A stretch of DNA of 64,000 nucleotides from Patiria pectinifera. Taxonomy: Eukaryota > Echinodermata > Asteroidea > Valvatida > Asterinidae. The stretch spans positions 33,159,366 through 33,223,365 of the forward strand of contig CM057135.1 of the NCBI GenBank assembly GCA_029964075.1, written 5' to 3'. Each line of letters starts with the position of its first letter. Position 1 is the stretch's first letter. The position numbers were made by a program, and so were the translations under genes. The notes under the pieces were generated by a model, which was not told the origin of the DNA, searched no databases, and saw only the letters and a list, made by a program, of their open reading frames with translations. This document shows positions 1 through 11,538 of the stretch, one piece after another.

Positions 1-1776
1 AAAATATTGTGTCGAGTTGTTATTAATGTCAAAATCAATGTGGGCGTGAGCTATTTATTTTATTGTTGGGGGGGGGGAGATATTCTTTTAAATTTGTAAT
101 ACTTTTATTTTATTGGCGTTTGTCACATTTCACATGCTCTGATTTTATTTGACTGTATTTTCCATGTAATAATTGTTTTGTGTCCTGGAGTTTGTCGTTT
201 CTTTTTAAATTGATAATTTGCATCAATAAATGTCAACGGAAATTTATTTGCCATTTGCCCATGGTCACTTGATAGTTAAAAATCCTTATGAAAGGCTTTT
301 AAGATATTTAAACAGTTTACGTGCACGTCAATTTTCTGACCTGAACATCTTGCGCATCATTTACCAAAAAATCATGTTCTTTTTCCTCTGAAAGACAATC
401 TGTACACGGTAAGTGTACTATGTAAAAGGGCAGTTTCTATTTGTCATGATTTACTGGTAACAATGCACAATTCAATATGTGCTTTTTACCCCTTTGTAGA
501 AACGTATATCGTCCCCTTAAAAAAAAATTACCTTGAACGAGCAATGTTTGTAAAAGGTTAAAACGATTCTTAAATAAATGTTAAAGGGAGGCCGAATTGA
601 CAAAGTATTCGATAAGTTCCCGTGCTTTATTTTCATTTTGGGTGACAATATGGTAAAAGAGATACAATGTATGTGCATATGTAACACGTGACTTGTGTGT
701 CATTGATTTACATCATAACCAAACGCAACTGCCATTTAAATGCGAGTGCAACAAACTTTCTACAACTTGTGCAACTTTCTACTCCTCTTTCCCCCTTAGT
801 TTGTTCAGGTAAAGTTATTAATTAATGCTATAAAAAGGTAACAGTGTCATCAAATATACCAAATAAATAACATGTCTTCGTTGTCCTTTTTGTTTTTAAT
901 ATACACTGCAAATTAGTTTCAAAGACCCTGTCAGTATAGTTTGAGAAACTTTCCAGATCTCGGAAGGATTGCACACGCATCAGTTTTTGAAAGTAACATT
1001 TATAAATTCATATAATTTGTGTTAAAGAAATAAATATCTTTACAAAGCCATGAAAAGCTGAGCTCAAAATGATCCACAACGTCTGGAGAAAAGTGCCAAA
1101 AAATTATTCAAATTTAAGCTCACAAACCATAATTTAGATTTAAAATAAAATGTACAATTGATACATTTTTCACAATAAAATAGAATACCAGTACTGGTAG
1201 TGGGATATTTTTAAGCCAAAAATAAAATTACATCAATTAGTGCAAAATATGTCAACCCATATTTGCAAAAGCAAGGATTTTTCTTCAGTCCAATACATGA
1301 GCAACATTGTGTATACACAGGTATATATATGCACGTGTACATGAAGTACATGTATAACTATACAAAATTATTTAGTATTAATACAAGTCTATTATTCAGT
1401 GCAAGGTTTGCTGCCTGCATTGAGGGATGTAACACAAAAAGAAACATCCGGCGAAAAATTTGGGCAACACCATTTAAAAGTTGCAACCAAAAAATACCCC
1501 ACTCAATTAAAATGACGGTGTCAACTTTGTAAATAGAATAGTCTCCTTCTAAATGGGTTTTAAGCGTACCTCTCCCAGATTCTGCAAAATCAATCATTTT
1601 GGAGGATTTCGTAGGATATGGGTTGTTAGAGTCTAGTGGATCACAGTACTAGTTTACATGGAATGTGTCATTTGATTGCTTTACAGTGGTTGATTTTACA
1701 ATTTTTTGCAAAATTGCTCTGGGAGTTAGCATTTGTGTGATTCACAGTCGTATACTTGGTTGAACTGAGAAATCTC
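1..1776. other. 3' flank of the F-box gene, no gene seen
   Basis: AT-rich DNA downstream of the F-box stop codon. Small open frames here have no recognisable domains and no splice context. It probably includes the F-box 3' UTR. I see no other gene. Confidence 0.5.
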
Positions 1777-3764
1777 TCATTCAAACCAAGTGGGGAAGAA
1801 TTCCACATTCCACGGTCTCTGCAAATGTTTGGAGGCTTCCTGCACCATCCTCTCCATGTCGCACTCTGCGTCTTCGACCACCATCCCCTCGAACACGACA
1901 AGTGTGGTCAGCCGGGGCCCGCACAGCTTGGCCAGCCTCACAACGCCCGCGCAACTCATAAACGAACTGCTTAGCTCAACACCCCGGAGCTGCTTGCATC
2001 TCTGGCCGATTTCCAGAATCGCCCGGTCGACGGGATCCTCCATTCCAGTGTTCGCCAAGAGGAGCACCTGGAGTCGCGGGCAGTGCTGCGCCATGCGACA
2101 CAGCACCGGTTGCGACACGTAGCATCCGAAGTGAAGCAAAGTCACTGGTAGCCCGTAGTGGAAGAAGTTTGCAAAGCTCTCCTCCTCCAGTTTGAGGAAA
2201 TGCAAATTGAAACTCACATCCGGGGAGTGTTGGGCAAACGAGTCCCAGCCCGCCTGGCTGACATTCTGCCAAGAAAATGTCTCCGTGTCCTTCCCATCTG
2301 GCTCCACTACACTGATGTTAAGGTCCTTCATGGGAACGTGGGCAGGCGTTGAGAGAGCCCAAAGGAGGGGGTCACTCAGCTGATGGTAGTCCATGGACAA
2401 CTCGCACAGGTGCACGCAGGTACCAAGAGCACTTGTGATTCCTGCCAAGTGGAATGGAATGTCATTAGTGAAATTTGTTATGTTGTCTCCTTTACCACTG
2501 GCACGGTCATAAATATTGTTGTGGACCCCAAATCATTGCCTTCACCACTTGAGACAAATTCTCACCTGATGCAGAAAGCGCAGGGCAGAAGTCAATCTTG
2601 AGCGAGGTTAAGGTAGCCTGGCTCTTGCCTGCCATCATCTGCAACAAGGCATCGTCAACCAGCGTCTTCTCAACGGCAAGCTCCTTCAGAGGCGAGTTGG
2701 AGAAGATCCCTCCCATTGCCAAGGCAACCTGGAATAAGAAAGTTATGAAAACTGTTGCATCAAGACTCCAAAGAGGCAAGCAGATGCAGTCATAGACACA
2801 GCTGCGTATTGAGAATGCCAAGCGCAGGGCTGGACATCTCATTTTGTATGGCTCGGGAATTGTGCTCTAGAGTTTGCAGATTCAAATCCTTCTCCACCTT
2901 CTTTATTTGACTTAATATCAACTAAAGAAACTGTCTTTCTAACCTGCTTGGATTGCACTGATGTAAAGCTGTACCCCAACAGTGACCTGAGTTTTAACGT
3001 CTGCAGTGTGCAGCCTCCGAGCTGTGTCAGGACGTTACATGCCATCGCTGCCGACTTTTCCTGGCTGTCTACCTTGATGGTCACGTGTTTCAAGTCAGCG
3101 CTGTGCTTCTCAAATATCTGCCAAGACAAATTGGAGATATATGAACCTCAACATCCCGAGGCTACACAGATGATATCATAAAATGTCAAGACAAACATTC
3201 TGAAAAGGTGAGTGAATGACCGATTATTGAATCGTTTGTTTCCAGTGTCAATTTTGATTACTCAAAACTATTAAAGAAAAAGGGAAAGATAAATAACTGA
3301 AAAACAATTGTATAACTGCAGGCCGAGCCAGTGTGATGACAATCGACCAAAATTGTAAAGTAACTGAAAAAAATCTTTTGGTTATCCCCAACCCCTACAT
3401 TCCCCATCTCATTCCTCACCAGTTTGATCAGGGACTCCGGTGTAAAGCTGACAAGTGCCGTCTCCAGTGCAAACTCAAACACAAACTCGTGCCACAGGTC
3501 CGGCATGTGGCAGACGGCATGCCAGCGCATGCAGACGCGACTGCAGCGTCCTCTATCGGCCAGGGGCAAGAGCTTCAGGATGCGCACGAGCAAGTTGACG
3601 GGCAGCAGGCTCCAGACCGATCTCCTCTCCCCGGTCAGGCGCAGGTCCCGGGCCAGCTGTTCCATGCGCAGCTGCACGGCCTGCTTGCGCTGGGCACGGG
3701 ACTCCCGTGACCTCAGTTTCACCACCCCACCAGCCCGGGGCTGCGATTTCTCCCCTGGCTCCAT
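1777..3764 (-). CDS. F-box protein, FBXO33-like (4 coding exons, 448 aa)
   Basis: Likely substrate-receptor subunit of an SCF (Skp1-Cullin1-F-box) ubiquitin ligase. Coding exons on the minus strand are 3764-3420, 3117-2944, 2728-2566 and 2441-1777; all have AG/GT borders and join in frame to 448 codons. Residues 51-97 form the F-box, visible as WSLLPVNLLVRILKLLP then ..CSRVCMRWHAVC..PDLWHEF. The N-terminus is basic and rich in Arg, Gln and Glu. Residues from about 116 to the end are leucine-rich with repeated L..L.L strands. The C-terminal block (GWDSFAQHSPDV, LLHFGCYVS, LTTLVVFEG, LQRPWNVEFF) recalls vertebrate FBXO33 as I remember it. FBXO39 or another LRR-type F-box protein is the alternative. 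An AG acceptor lies 6 nt upstream of the ATG, so the 5' UTR is probably split. The exon model is strong; orthology to FBXO33 is an inference from memory. Confidence 0.88.
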
Positions 3765-4530
3765 GACAGTCTGAGAAAAATAAAGATCAGGCCAAATAAT
3801 ATGAACTAGTAAAAGTAGGATCTTTAGATGGTGACATGATGGGTGGTTAGTTCATGACAGCCATTGTGTGAAGGACTACAACCCCTAAATGTGGCTCAAA
3901 TACTGAACTTTCTCAGCATTATTAGTGAGCCGGATGCTGGTTGAGAAAAAGTTGTCCTTGACTCTTGAGGAAATCAAAAATGGGACTGGTTTTTTTTTTC
4001 ACTTGAAAGATACCTCAATTCCTGGTCAATGAGGAAGGAAAAGTAAAGTTTGTTTCTGTAGTGGCAAATCCAGCAGATGCAGAGGGGCTCCTCTCCCCCC
4101 AAATCCCCAGGCCCCCCCCCCATCCCCCGGCAGAGACCGAAATGTTTCACTTCATCTAATCTCCCCCCGTAAACTCTATGGTTGATATTCCATCTGCATA
4201 TGACTTATGTACAAACCTTTGGAGTCTTCACAGACGAACGCACTTGAGCATTGTCAATGGCAAACATGATGGCACTCAAGTCCACGGGCACAGCCACTTT
4301 TCAACCTACCTTTTAGATTTATACCGCAGCCACACGGATCACGCCCTAAAGTTACGATGCTAGCAACATTTAATAATAATGCTGCAAAGCTGGGAAATAA
4401 TAAAGGGGGATCACTAAAACTAGGACACGTCTTTGAAAGAATCAAACGTTGATTCAAAGTGTTAACTAGGTCAACGACCCAGTCACTACATGCACTATAC
4501 TATCAATGCACCATCCATATGTCCGCTTAC

Positions 4531-4700
4531 CTGCTTAAGCTTCGCACAGTCACGACTATTTTCTGAACACAAACAAAGCTCAGTCTCTTGGTTCATGGAG
4601 GAAGGCTTCCTCCATGCTTGGTCGGTGGAAAGGTAGCATCTGAGCTGGCGACAACATATGACCGCTCACATCCTTGCCACAGTCCTTTTTCATGTTTTTA
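4531..4700 (-). promoter_or_regulatory. Putative non-coding first exon and promoter zone of the F-box gene
   Basis: The F-box coding sequence begins just after a splice acceptor at 3771-3772, so a leader exon should lie upstream. On the minus strand a strong donor, AAGCAG|GTAAGC, occurs with the exon ending at 4531, and the DNA beyond it becomes richer in CpG and CACGTG towards 5.3 kb. This fits a short leader exon and promoter. No transcript evidence is available and the 5' end is a guess. Confidence 0.3.
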
Positions 4701-5451
4701 ACCCATTCTGAAACTTGGTCACTTATTATTGGAAGTGCAAGACACGTGTGTCCACACGACCCCTGCGTACTACATTCTGCTTGTAAATAAACGTAACATC
4801 GATTCTTATGTTAGATCGAATACGCTGTATGAAAATACAGAGTCGATCGCTTGTTTGACATATGGGCGGGGTTTGGGGAGGGGGGCTGTGTGGAAACCGA
4901 AAATTGATAAGACATCCTGATAGAAATGTTATGATGGACAGTTATTACTTCTCCTAGGGTGTGAAAATAATAAACGGATTTGATTTATTCATTTATCAAA
5001 GAGCTGCTCAAATGCAACGATCATGAGGTATGATCACGCAGCGATTCTACCCAATCGCGAATAACAGTCGAGCAAATCCAAATGATCGATTCCAAACGCG
5101 ATTGTAAGGAGGCCTCGAGGGTGCGTGCACGAGTACTGATTCTCCGCTGCCTCAGCTTTCTAGAAACCAAATCGACCTTCGCACGTGTACTGTATTAAAA
5201 CATGCACGACAAGGTTAAAAATAAATGGATCACATGCCATTAATTCACGCGTGCACGTGCGCGGGGCGGATGTGTACACACGTGACATATGTATCGGGAG
5301 ACGCTCGGGGCACACAGATTGCAAAAATAGATCCTATGATCTATAAATGCCTCGGAGGCTGGAAATATATCTCTAATTCGTGAAATCATTTCCATTTCCG
5401 TGTAACATTAATATTTTGTGCTTCAAATACATTATGCTGGCGGAAGCGGAA

Positions 5452-5690
5452 TCGATTTCAAGATATCGTGAAACGATTTCGAGATATCTGTAATTGATTT
5501 CAATAGGTTTATATCTCTGAATCATTTTCAGATATCTTGAAATGGATTTTAACACAAATGATTTCAAGATATCTTGAAATCGGTGGGTTTTTTTGTCAAT
5601 GCGACACGCGGAAACAATTTCGAGACATCTTAAAATGATTTTGAGATATCTTGAAAAAGGATTTGAAGATTTTGAAATGGATTGTGACAT
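5452..5690. repeat. Palindromic short-repeat array around GATATC
   Basis: Several diverged copies of a palindromic unit with core TTTCAAGATATCTTGAAA, separated by 15-30 bp. The unit is its own reverse complement, so each copy can form a cruciform or hairpin. The array directly precedes the 19-bp minisatellite. Confidence 0.8.
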
Positions 5691-5778
5691 GATGTGCGCC
5701 ATAATAAAACCTGTGGATGTCCCGGACAGGTTTGGTTATATATATATATATAGTTGCAGGCCCTTGATTGGTCTGCCA

Positions 5779-6312
5779 AGTATCTCTCCGGACCGTGAAC
5801 TAGAGTCTCTCCGGACAACTATATTATATAGTAGGCCTATCTCTCCGAACAATTGGTATCTCTCTGGACAAGTATCTCTCCTGACAACTAGCTAGTATCT
5901 CCCAGGAGAACCAGTATAACTACTGGTATCTCTCCGGACAACCGTATCTCTGGACAACTAGCATCTCTCCGGACAACTAGGCTATGTCTCTCCTGACAAC
6001 TAGTATCTCTCCGGAAAACTAGTACATGTATCTCTCTGGACAACTATAAGTATCTCTCCTGACAACTAGAACTAGTCATGATAGGCCTATCTGGACTACT
6101 GGTATCTCTCCGGAAAAGTCTTTGCGAAAGTATCTCTCCGGACAACTAGTATCTCTCCGGACAACTAGTATCTCTCCGGACAACTAGTATCTCTCCGGAC
6201 AACTAGTATCTCACGGGACTCTCTGGACAACTAGTATCTCTCTGGACGACTAGTATCTCTCCGGACAACTATATAGTATCTCTCCCGGACAACTATCTCT
6301 CAGGACAACTAG
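5779..6312. repeat. Minisatellite, about 19-bp unit GTATCTCTCCGGACAACTA
   Basis: More than twenty imperfect copies of the unit. The most regular stretch is around 6125-6200, where consecutive copies are nearly perfect; the edges are degraded. It encodes no long frame and lies in intergenic DNA. Confidence 0.92.
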
Positions 6313-7089
6313 TATACGCCAACAACTCAAGCTGGATCAGCTAGCAATCAAAACCAGTGCACCATGTTCTACAAAATCCACTTCGTCAATTTTCCACATA
6401 ATATTGTGTTCAACTTCACCCAGTATTAGGCAGATCCCAACATCATTTTCACTAACCAATCCATGCGTTAAAGAAACTCATCAGTCAAATCCTCATTCTT
6501 CGTACGGTCTGCACCATACCAATATAGAGCAGGCTCCCGCTGGAAGCAGTACGGGGGCCTAACACCCAGTTCATTTACAGCTTTTAAGGCAGTGGCCCTT
6601 CCGGCAGTGAGGGACATGCGTCCCACCACCACCCACAAGCACCTCTAAGAAATGAGGACATTTTTACTTGCATCTGTATCTACTGCATGCACCTGCACAC
6701 CTATAACTTGAGTCACCTCGACTTCTCTTTGGACAAGCAGCCGCTGCTTTCTACAGCTTTCTTTCTAGGAGTCTAAACACCAAGCACTAAGCCAATTAAT
6801 CGCGTATTTGCTTCCTGACACTCGTCATAATGTGTAAAAAAAAAAAAATCGCACCTCTCTAAAACTATATCCCCTAACTCCAATTCATAGGTGCGCTAGG
6901 CTTCCTTTTCTTTTTGTGGTCTTAGAGTTCATGCCGCACTTCACCATACTGTACAGATACCTTTATCTCTCGATATTTCACTCGTTGTCACGTTTTTTTG
7001 AGCATGTTTGGTTTGGTTTTAACTTTTGACATAGGCTATGTTGTAATGAAGAATTTGTGATGGAGAACGGTATACATTATGTGCTACTA

Positions 7090-7560
7090 TATTTTACGTC
7101 GTGAACTAGTAAAACTGATGGAACTGGTTTGCGAAAGAGTTCACTTAGTCGCCAGTAGGGCCTAGACTATTTATGCATAGCAGCAAACATTATTTTTTAG
7201 GATTGCCGACCGATTCGGAATTTAAAAAGCACGCATGCATGTACTTGAGTCGTTTATCGAATAGCCCATGACGTCTGAACCGTGACATAATGAAGAGGCT
7301 TGCCGAGGTTTGGCGTATCGAGACTCTTAAGAGTCTAAAGTATATATTGATACCAAACAAACTTGAGATAGGGAAACAACTCTTCCTATTTTTTGCTTGT
7401 TGGTAAGATAGACACTACAAGAGTCTGAAGGACCTTACGTTACAAGTCATGTCAGAGGTGCTTCATCTCCCAGCACTGCCAGTGTAGCCGCGGACTCTTG
7501 CATGTTTTGTTTTTGTTGCAGGGCGAAGCCGGTTTCAGCCCATCTTTCATGGGGATATAC
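7090..7560 (+). repeat. Dispersed repeat, copy A (partner at 21405-21860)
   Basis: Shares long diverged matches with 21405-21860 in the same orientation, including blocks such as AAGAGGCTTGCCGAGGTTTG, GAGACTCTTAAGAGTCT, ACCAAACAAACTTGAGATAG and CCGGTTTCAGCCCATCT. There are no open frames or clear terminal repeats, so it is probably a non-autonomous transposable element. Confidence 0.8.
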
Positions 7561-9278
7561 ATGTAAACACTCAAGTCATTAGAGGAGATCACATATGACC
7601 CTGCCCGGCTTGTCGTCTTGCTGCATTCCTAGGACTATATAGAGTACTTTATCTAAAATTCCACATTCCAGTAATTTAATATAGCCATATACTCCTCAGG
7701 GGATACAGCTTCCGACCCATCTATCAGTGTAATTGCAAAATGAATGCGCAAGTTCAGTATAATAATAATAGAACGATCCCATGTTTGATTACTTTTGTAT
7801 CCCTTGACTATAGCATACGCTCAAAGGCTTGCCATTCTGTGCACCAAGCTAAGTTATAGTTCAGGAATAACGTTGGTGTTGGACTCCCTTTTCCGCTTGT
7901 CGAGGCGAGTGAGTACCGGGGGTGAGTTCCACAACGCCGAGTAGTAACGCCTCACGAGAAGCAACATCAGCTTCGACAAGTGAACGATCGCGTTCAAAAT
8001 GTCCGTCGTTGAAGGCAGCAATCGTGTCCTTTTACACGCCAACACCATGCCATTTTAGGGTAAGTTATCTTTCTTAAGGAGTGGGTTCCTGCATGGATGT
8101 ACCTTTTTTTCATCTTGTATGTGTCATCGGTAATAAGCTTCGTTTTGCAGTGCATGGTGTTTTATAGTTGAACTTGAAATTTTCGGTCTGTGGCAAAAAT
8201 TGGTCTCAAAAAAAAATCGTCAAATTTTCTGGATGTGCTCAATTTGCTACAGCATCCAAGGACAGATCGAAAGTGATTTGGTTGAATTCAACCGTCAGTT
8301 AAGTATACCTTATGATATTAGTTTCTTACAGCGGGATTATGGTTATGTGTATAACACCCGTGTCTTTCGGCAGGTTCGTGATTTTCTGGACTGCATTATA
8401 GGCCTATAGTAGTAAGCCTATGCTAATACCGTTTCCCGAAAAAAACACGCCGATGTTTTTATGGCGTCATTGATCCGCGTCGACTAGATTTGAGCGAAAT
8501 CGGATCAATAAGGATATAATTCTACAACCCTGAGATAACCCATGCAGTTATACATAACATCATGTTGGTGGGGGGGGGGGGTAGCGGTTTTGACATGCAA
8601 ACATGGATGGCGATTCAAGGTGACAAACATTCGTTTATGTTTACAAAAATCGATGTTCTTGAACCAGTTTCTCGAGCATTTGGACCTTCAATATAGCCAA
8701 TGACCTGTCTCTGTTGTTCGCCCGGGGACAACTGAAGGAAATGCATTGTGTCTTTCAGAGACGGACATGATTCCTACAGCAAACTTTCACCGGACTTCGT
8801 TGTCACTCACTGATCCTTGGGGCTCCCTATATAGGCCTATAAGCCATGTACACAGCAGGAACCTAGTTCGTGACCCAACTTAATATTGTGTCAAGCCTGA
8901 GTGATGGAATATAATTATTATACAATTTAGAACCAACGAAGGAGGACACTTGGCCTGCGTCATGTCAATGAACAAACAAGGCTTACAAACTGTCAAAAGA
9001 AACGGTGGTCCTTGGAAGCTTTCACACACAAAAGAGTGTGTATAGACGCTGGCACCCAGTCCCATGGGAACAGCGAAGATCCCTCGTGTTGTGTACAGTA
9101 TTTGCTCAGTCATGCAGCTCGTAGGTATCCATCCTCATAACACTGCCCAACGGAGACGGGACAACGCACGTTTCTGTCGCGGTCACGAATTTGGAGGAGA
9201 TGTAAATTTACCCCGTTCTTCCTGTTCCAAGTTTGTTCAAACTGATCGCAGTTGGTTACACTGTTCAGTTTGAGGACT

Positions 9279-9371
9279 GTATATATACAAACTGGATTGT
9301 GTTTTCTTGAAGGTGTTTGCTGGATGGTGTATTCTGGCTCAGAGACTGTGAAGAAACTACAAGCTAGCAAG
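9279..9371 (+). promoter_or_regulatory. Candidate promoter and leader exon of channel gene 1
   Basis: A TATA-like run GTATATATAC at 9279-9288 is followed about 80 nt later by a consensus donor, AGCAAG|GTGAGTGG, with the exon ending at 9371. Gene 1 coding exon 1 has an acceptor 12 nt before its ATG (ATGTTAG, ending 11526), so an upstream leader exon is expected, and this is the best candidate I see. It is unproven: the donor could be fortuitous. Confidence 0.25.
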
Positions 9372-11209
9372 GTGAGTGGCACAATAATAAGTATCGTCAA
9401 CCCAGTATCATACGGATAATACCCACATAATTATGATACAGCTGGCATATGCAACTTAAGTTGTGCATCATAATCCAACCGATTACTTTGAAGGTGATGA
9501 GTTTCAAGGTAGCAACGTTCCCAGGAAAACGAAAAAGTGGGTGAACCTTTTAGTCTTTGTTGGATACACACGGATGATGCGCCATCAATAAACTGGCGAA
9601 AGTTGTTTTTGTCTTCAAAAGTCTACACGGAGTCGTGACCGTTTCGGGACTTCATTCTGACGAGTATATTGATGTTGGTATTTATCTTCGTGTCATTTTT
9701 TTCTGCTTAGAAAAGTGGCACCACTATAAAACTGGAAAAGCGAAGAACGTGACTATTTTGGCAAGCTGAAACAATATCTCGTATAAGAACAAAACAACAT
9801 CAAAAAGTATTTTCTTCCTTTCCGAACCGTATTAGTTAATACCGCCGTTTTGTTTCTCGATCTCTACTGGATCCTGAGGTGGCGTATGTGGCACTTCATC
9901 ATTTTTTGAGGACTTTGCATGAATCACACCTAATGTTTTGAACACAGAAAAGTGTCTAGCCGAAAGCAAGTGGCTATCCATACCATGAAGTATGATGTGG
10001 ATTGTCTGCAGAGTCGATCTCATTTGCATGATGTTTTTAGGTACCTCGCATTTGCGCGTAGTTATTGATAAAGGAACTACAGGACCGAAACGCCTTGCTT
10101 ATGTAACTGAAGATTTGCCAGGTAATGGTGCAGGTACTGTTTGACCTTGACGTCATGACATCGTGGTGGTCTTAAGCAGGACTTTTTTTATTGCATTCAC
10201 TTAAAAAAACCGAATTGAAGCCTGTTAATTACTCTATTGTGTTTCTCAATTTTGGCTTATGCACGCAAGGTATGCATTCGAAGTTGTCATATACCAGTCC
10301 AGCTAGGAGAACAAAATATATACAATTGATATTGAAACCAAAGACCAGCTCTCATTGTTTTGATACTCTATGATACGACTGATGATATTGAGTTTATCAT
10401 TGTATGTGTGCAAGGTGAGTGTAAACCACAACTTGCACGTATACAAAAGTGCAACTCAAGTGTTTTCGGTATCATTTGTCATAAATTGCATAAATTCGCA
10501 CACATTACCACTGTTTTGGGCCAAATAGAGAGTATGGCTGGATTGCTAAGAACTATGTACTGATTAGTCGTTATTTGAGCGAGAGGTGCTAAGTGGTTTT
10601 TGAGTTAGACAAAAAGTATAGGAATGGGGGGGGACTTTGGTTGAGTGTATTAGGCCTAGCAAATAACCATGAAGAATCAACGCACATCACATACCATTGC
10701 GGAAGATTTATTTACATGTATTATGCCAGCATATCCGTTCATCAGGATCACTTGTATGGATGTTAGGTTGTAATGGTTGGCAATAGAAATGACATATGAA
10801 GCGTTTAGTTGTATAACTTGTTACGGCTAGAATGAACCGACTACCATCATTTTTTTTTAGTCACATTAATCCATCAAGACATGCTGGTCATTTTGTGAAC
10901 TGCGCCGGCGCGTAGGGTGTGAAGAGTTATGAAGCTCTTGAATCGATCGATGGTCAAACGTCTGTGTTAATGATGAGAGAAAGTCGATTGTTGCTGGTAC
11001 GGAGTGTGGACAATAGTTCTCCAACCATCTTCAGAGAGTGTCCATTTGAGTAAAGCTAATCTAACTACGGAAAACCATATCCGCTATTCTTTGGACCCGG
11101 GCGTAAATCGGTGGTTAGGCCATAGGGGGATTTGTCAAGAGTATACATGTATATTGGCCATTGGATCGCCCCCAGAATTTGGTGCACAACCAAAAATTTG
11201 TTGCAGTTG

Positions 11210-11382
11210 TATTCAGTGGCGTCACCAGACTTTTCAGTCTGGGGGACAGACAGAGGGGGGGGGGGGGTTAGGTGAATATCTATATATTTTTTATTTTACC
11301 CTCAAAATCTGGGGGGGGGGGGGAGGGGGCAGGTTGGGGGGGGCAGGGCCCGTGCCCCCCCCTTGGCGACGCCACTGGTTGT
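11210..11382 (+). repeat. G-rich interspersed repeat with GGCGTCxCCAG end
   Basis: Begins with AGTGGCGTCACCAGACTTTT, has several poly-G runs and ends with GGCGACGCCACTGG. The start and end are inverted (AGTGGCGTC / GACGCCACT), like a small foldback element. Related G-rich copies with a GGCGTCGCCAGGATTTTT start or a CACCCCTGCAGACGCCCATTTTG block are at about 31265-31640 and, inverted, 26400-26560. Confidence 0.65.
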
Positions 11383-11538
11383 ATTTGTGAAAAACTTGTG
11401 CATGGACCTATAGACACGAGAACATCAAATCAATCCAAAAATAATTTAAATTTATAAACCTTAAAAAACCTTCTGTACTGATTAGAACTGGTATCAAAAC
11501 TTAGAAAACATTTATTTTTATGTTAGGGACAACCCTTG

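Larger units (their letters stand above)
4701..9270. other. Intergenic region between the F-box gene and the channel cluster
   Basis: No convincing coding exon. It holds a palindromic repeat array (about 5452-5690), a 19-bp minisatellite (about 5779-6312) and one copy of a dispersed repeat (about 7090-7560). A CpG-rich stretch near 7860-8050 has a 64-codon minus-strand frame that I cannot assign. Confidence 0.5.

Noticed and set aside
7854-8048. 64-codon minus-strand frame in a CpG-rich patch
   Set aside because: No domain, no paired exon and no splice sites I could support; left unannotated as a gene.
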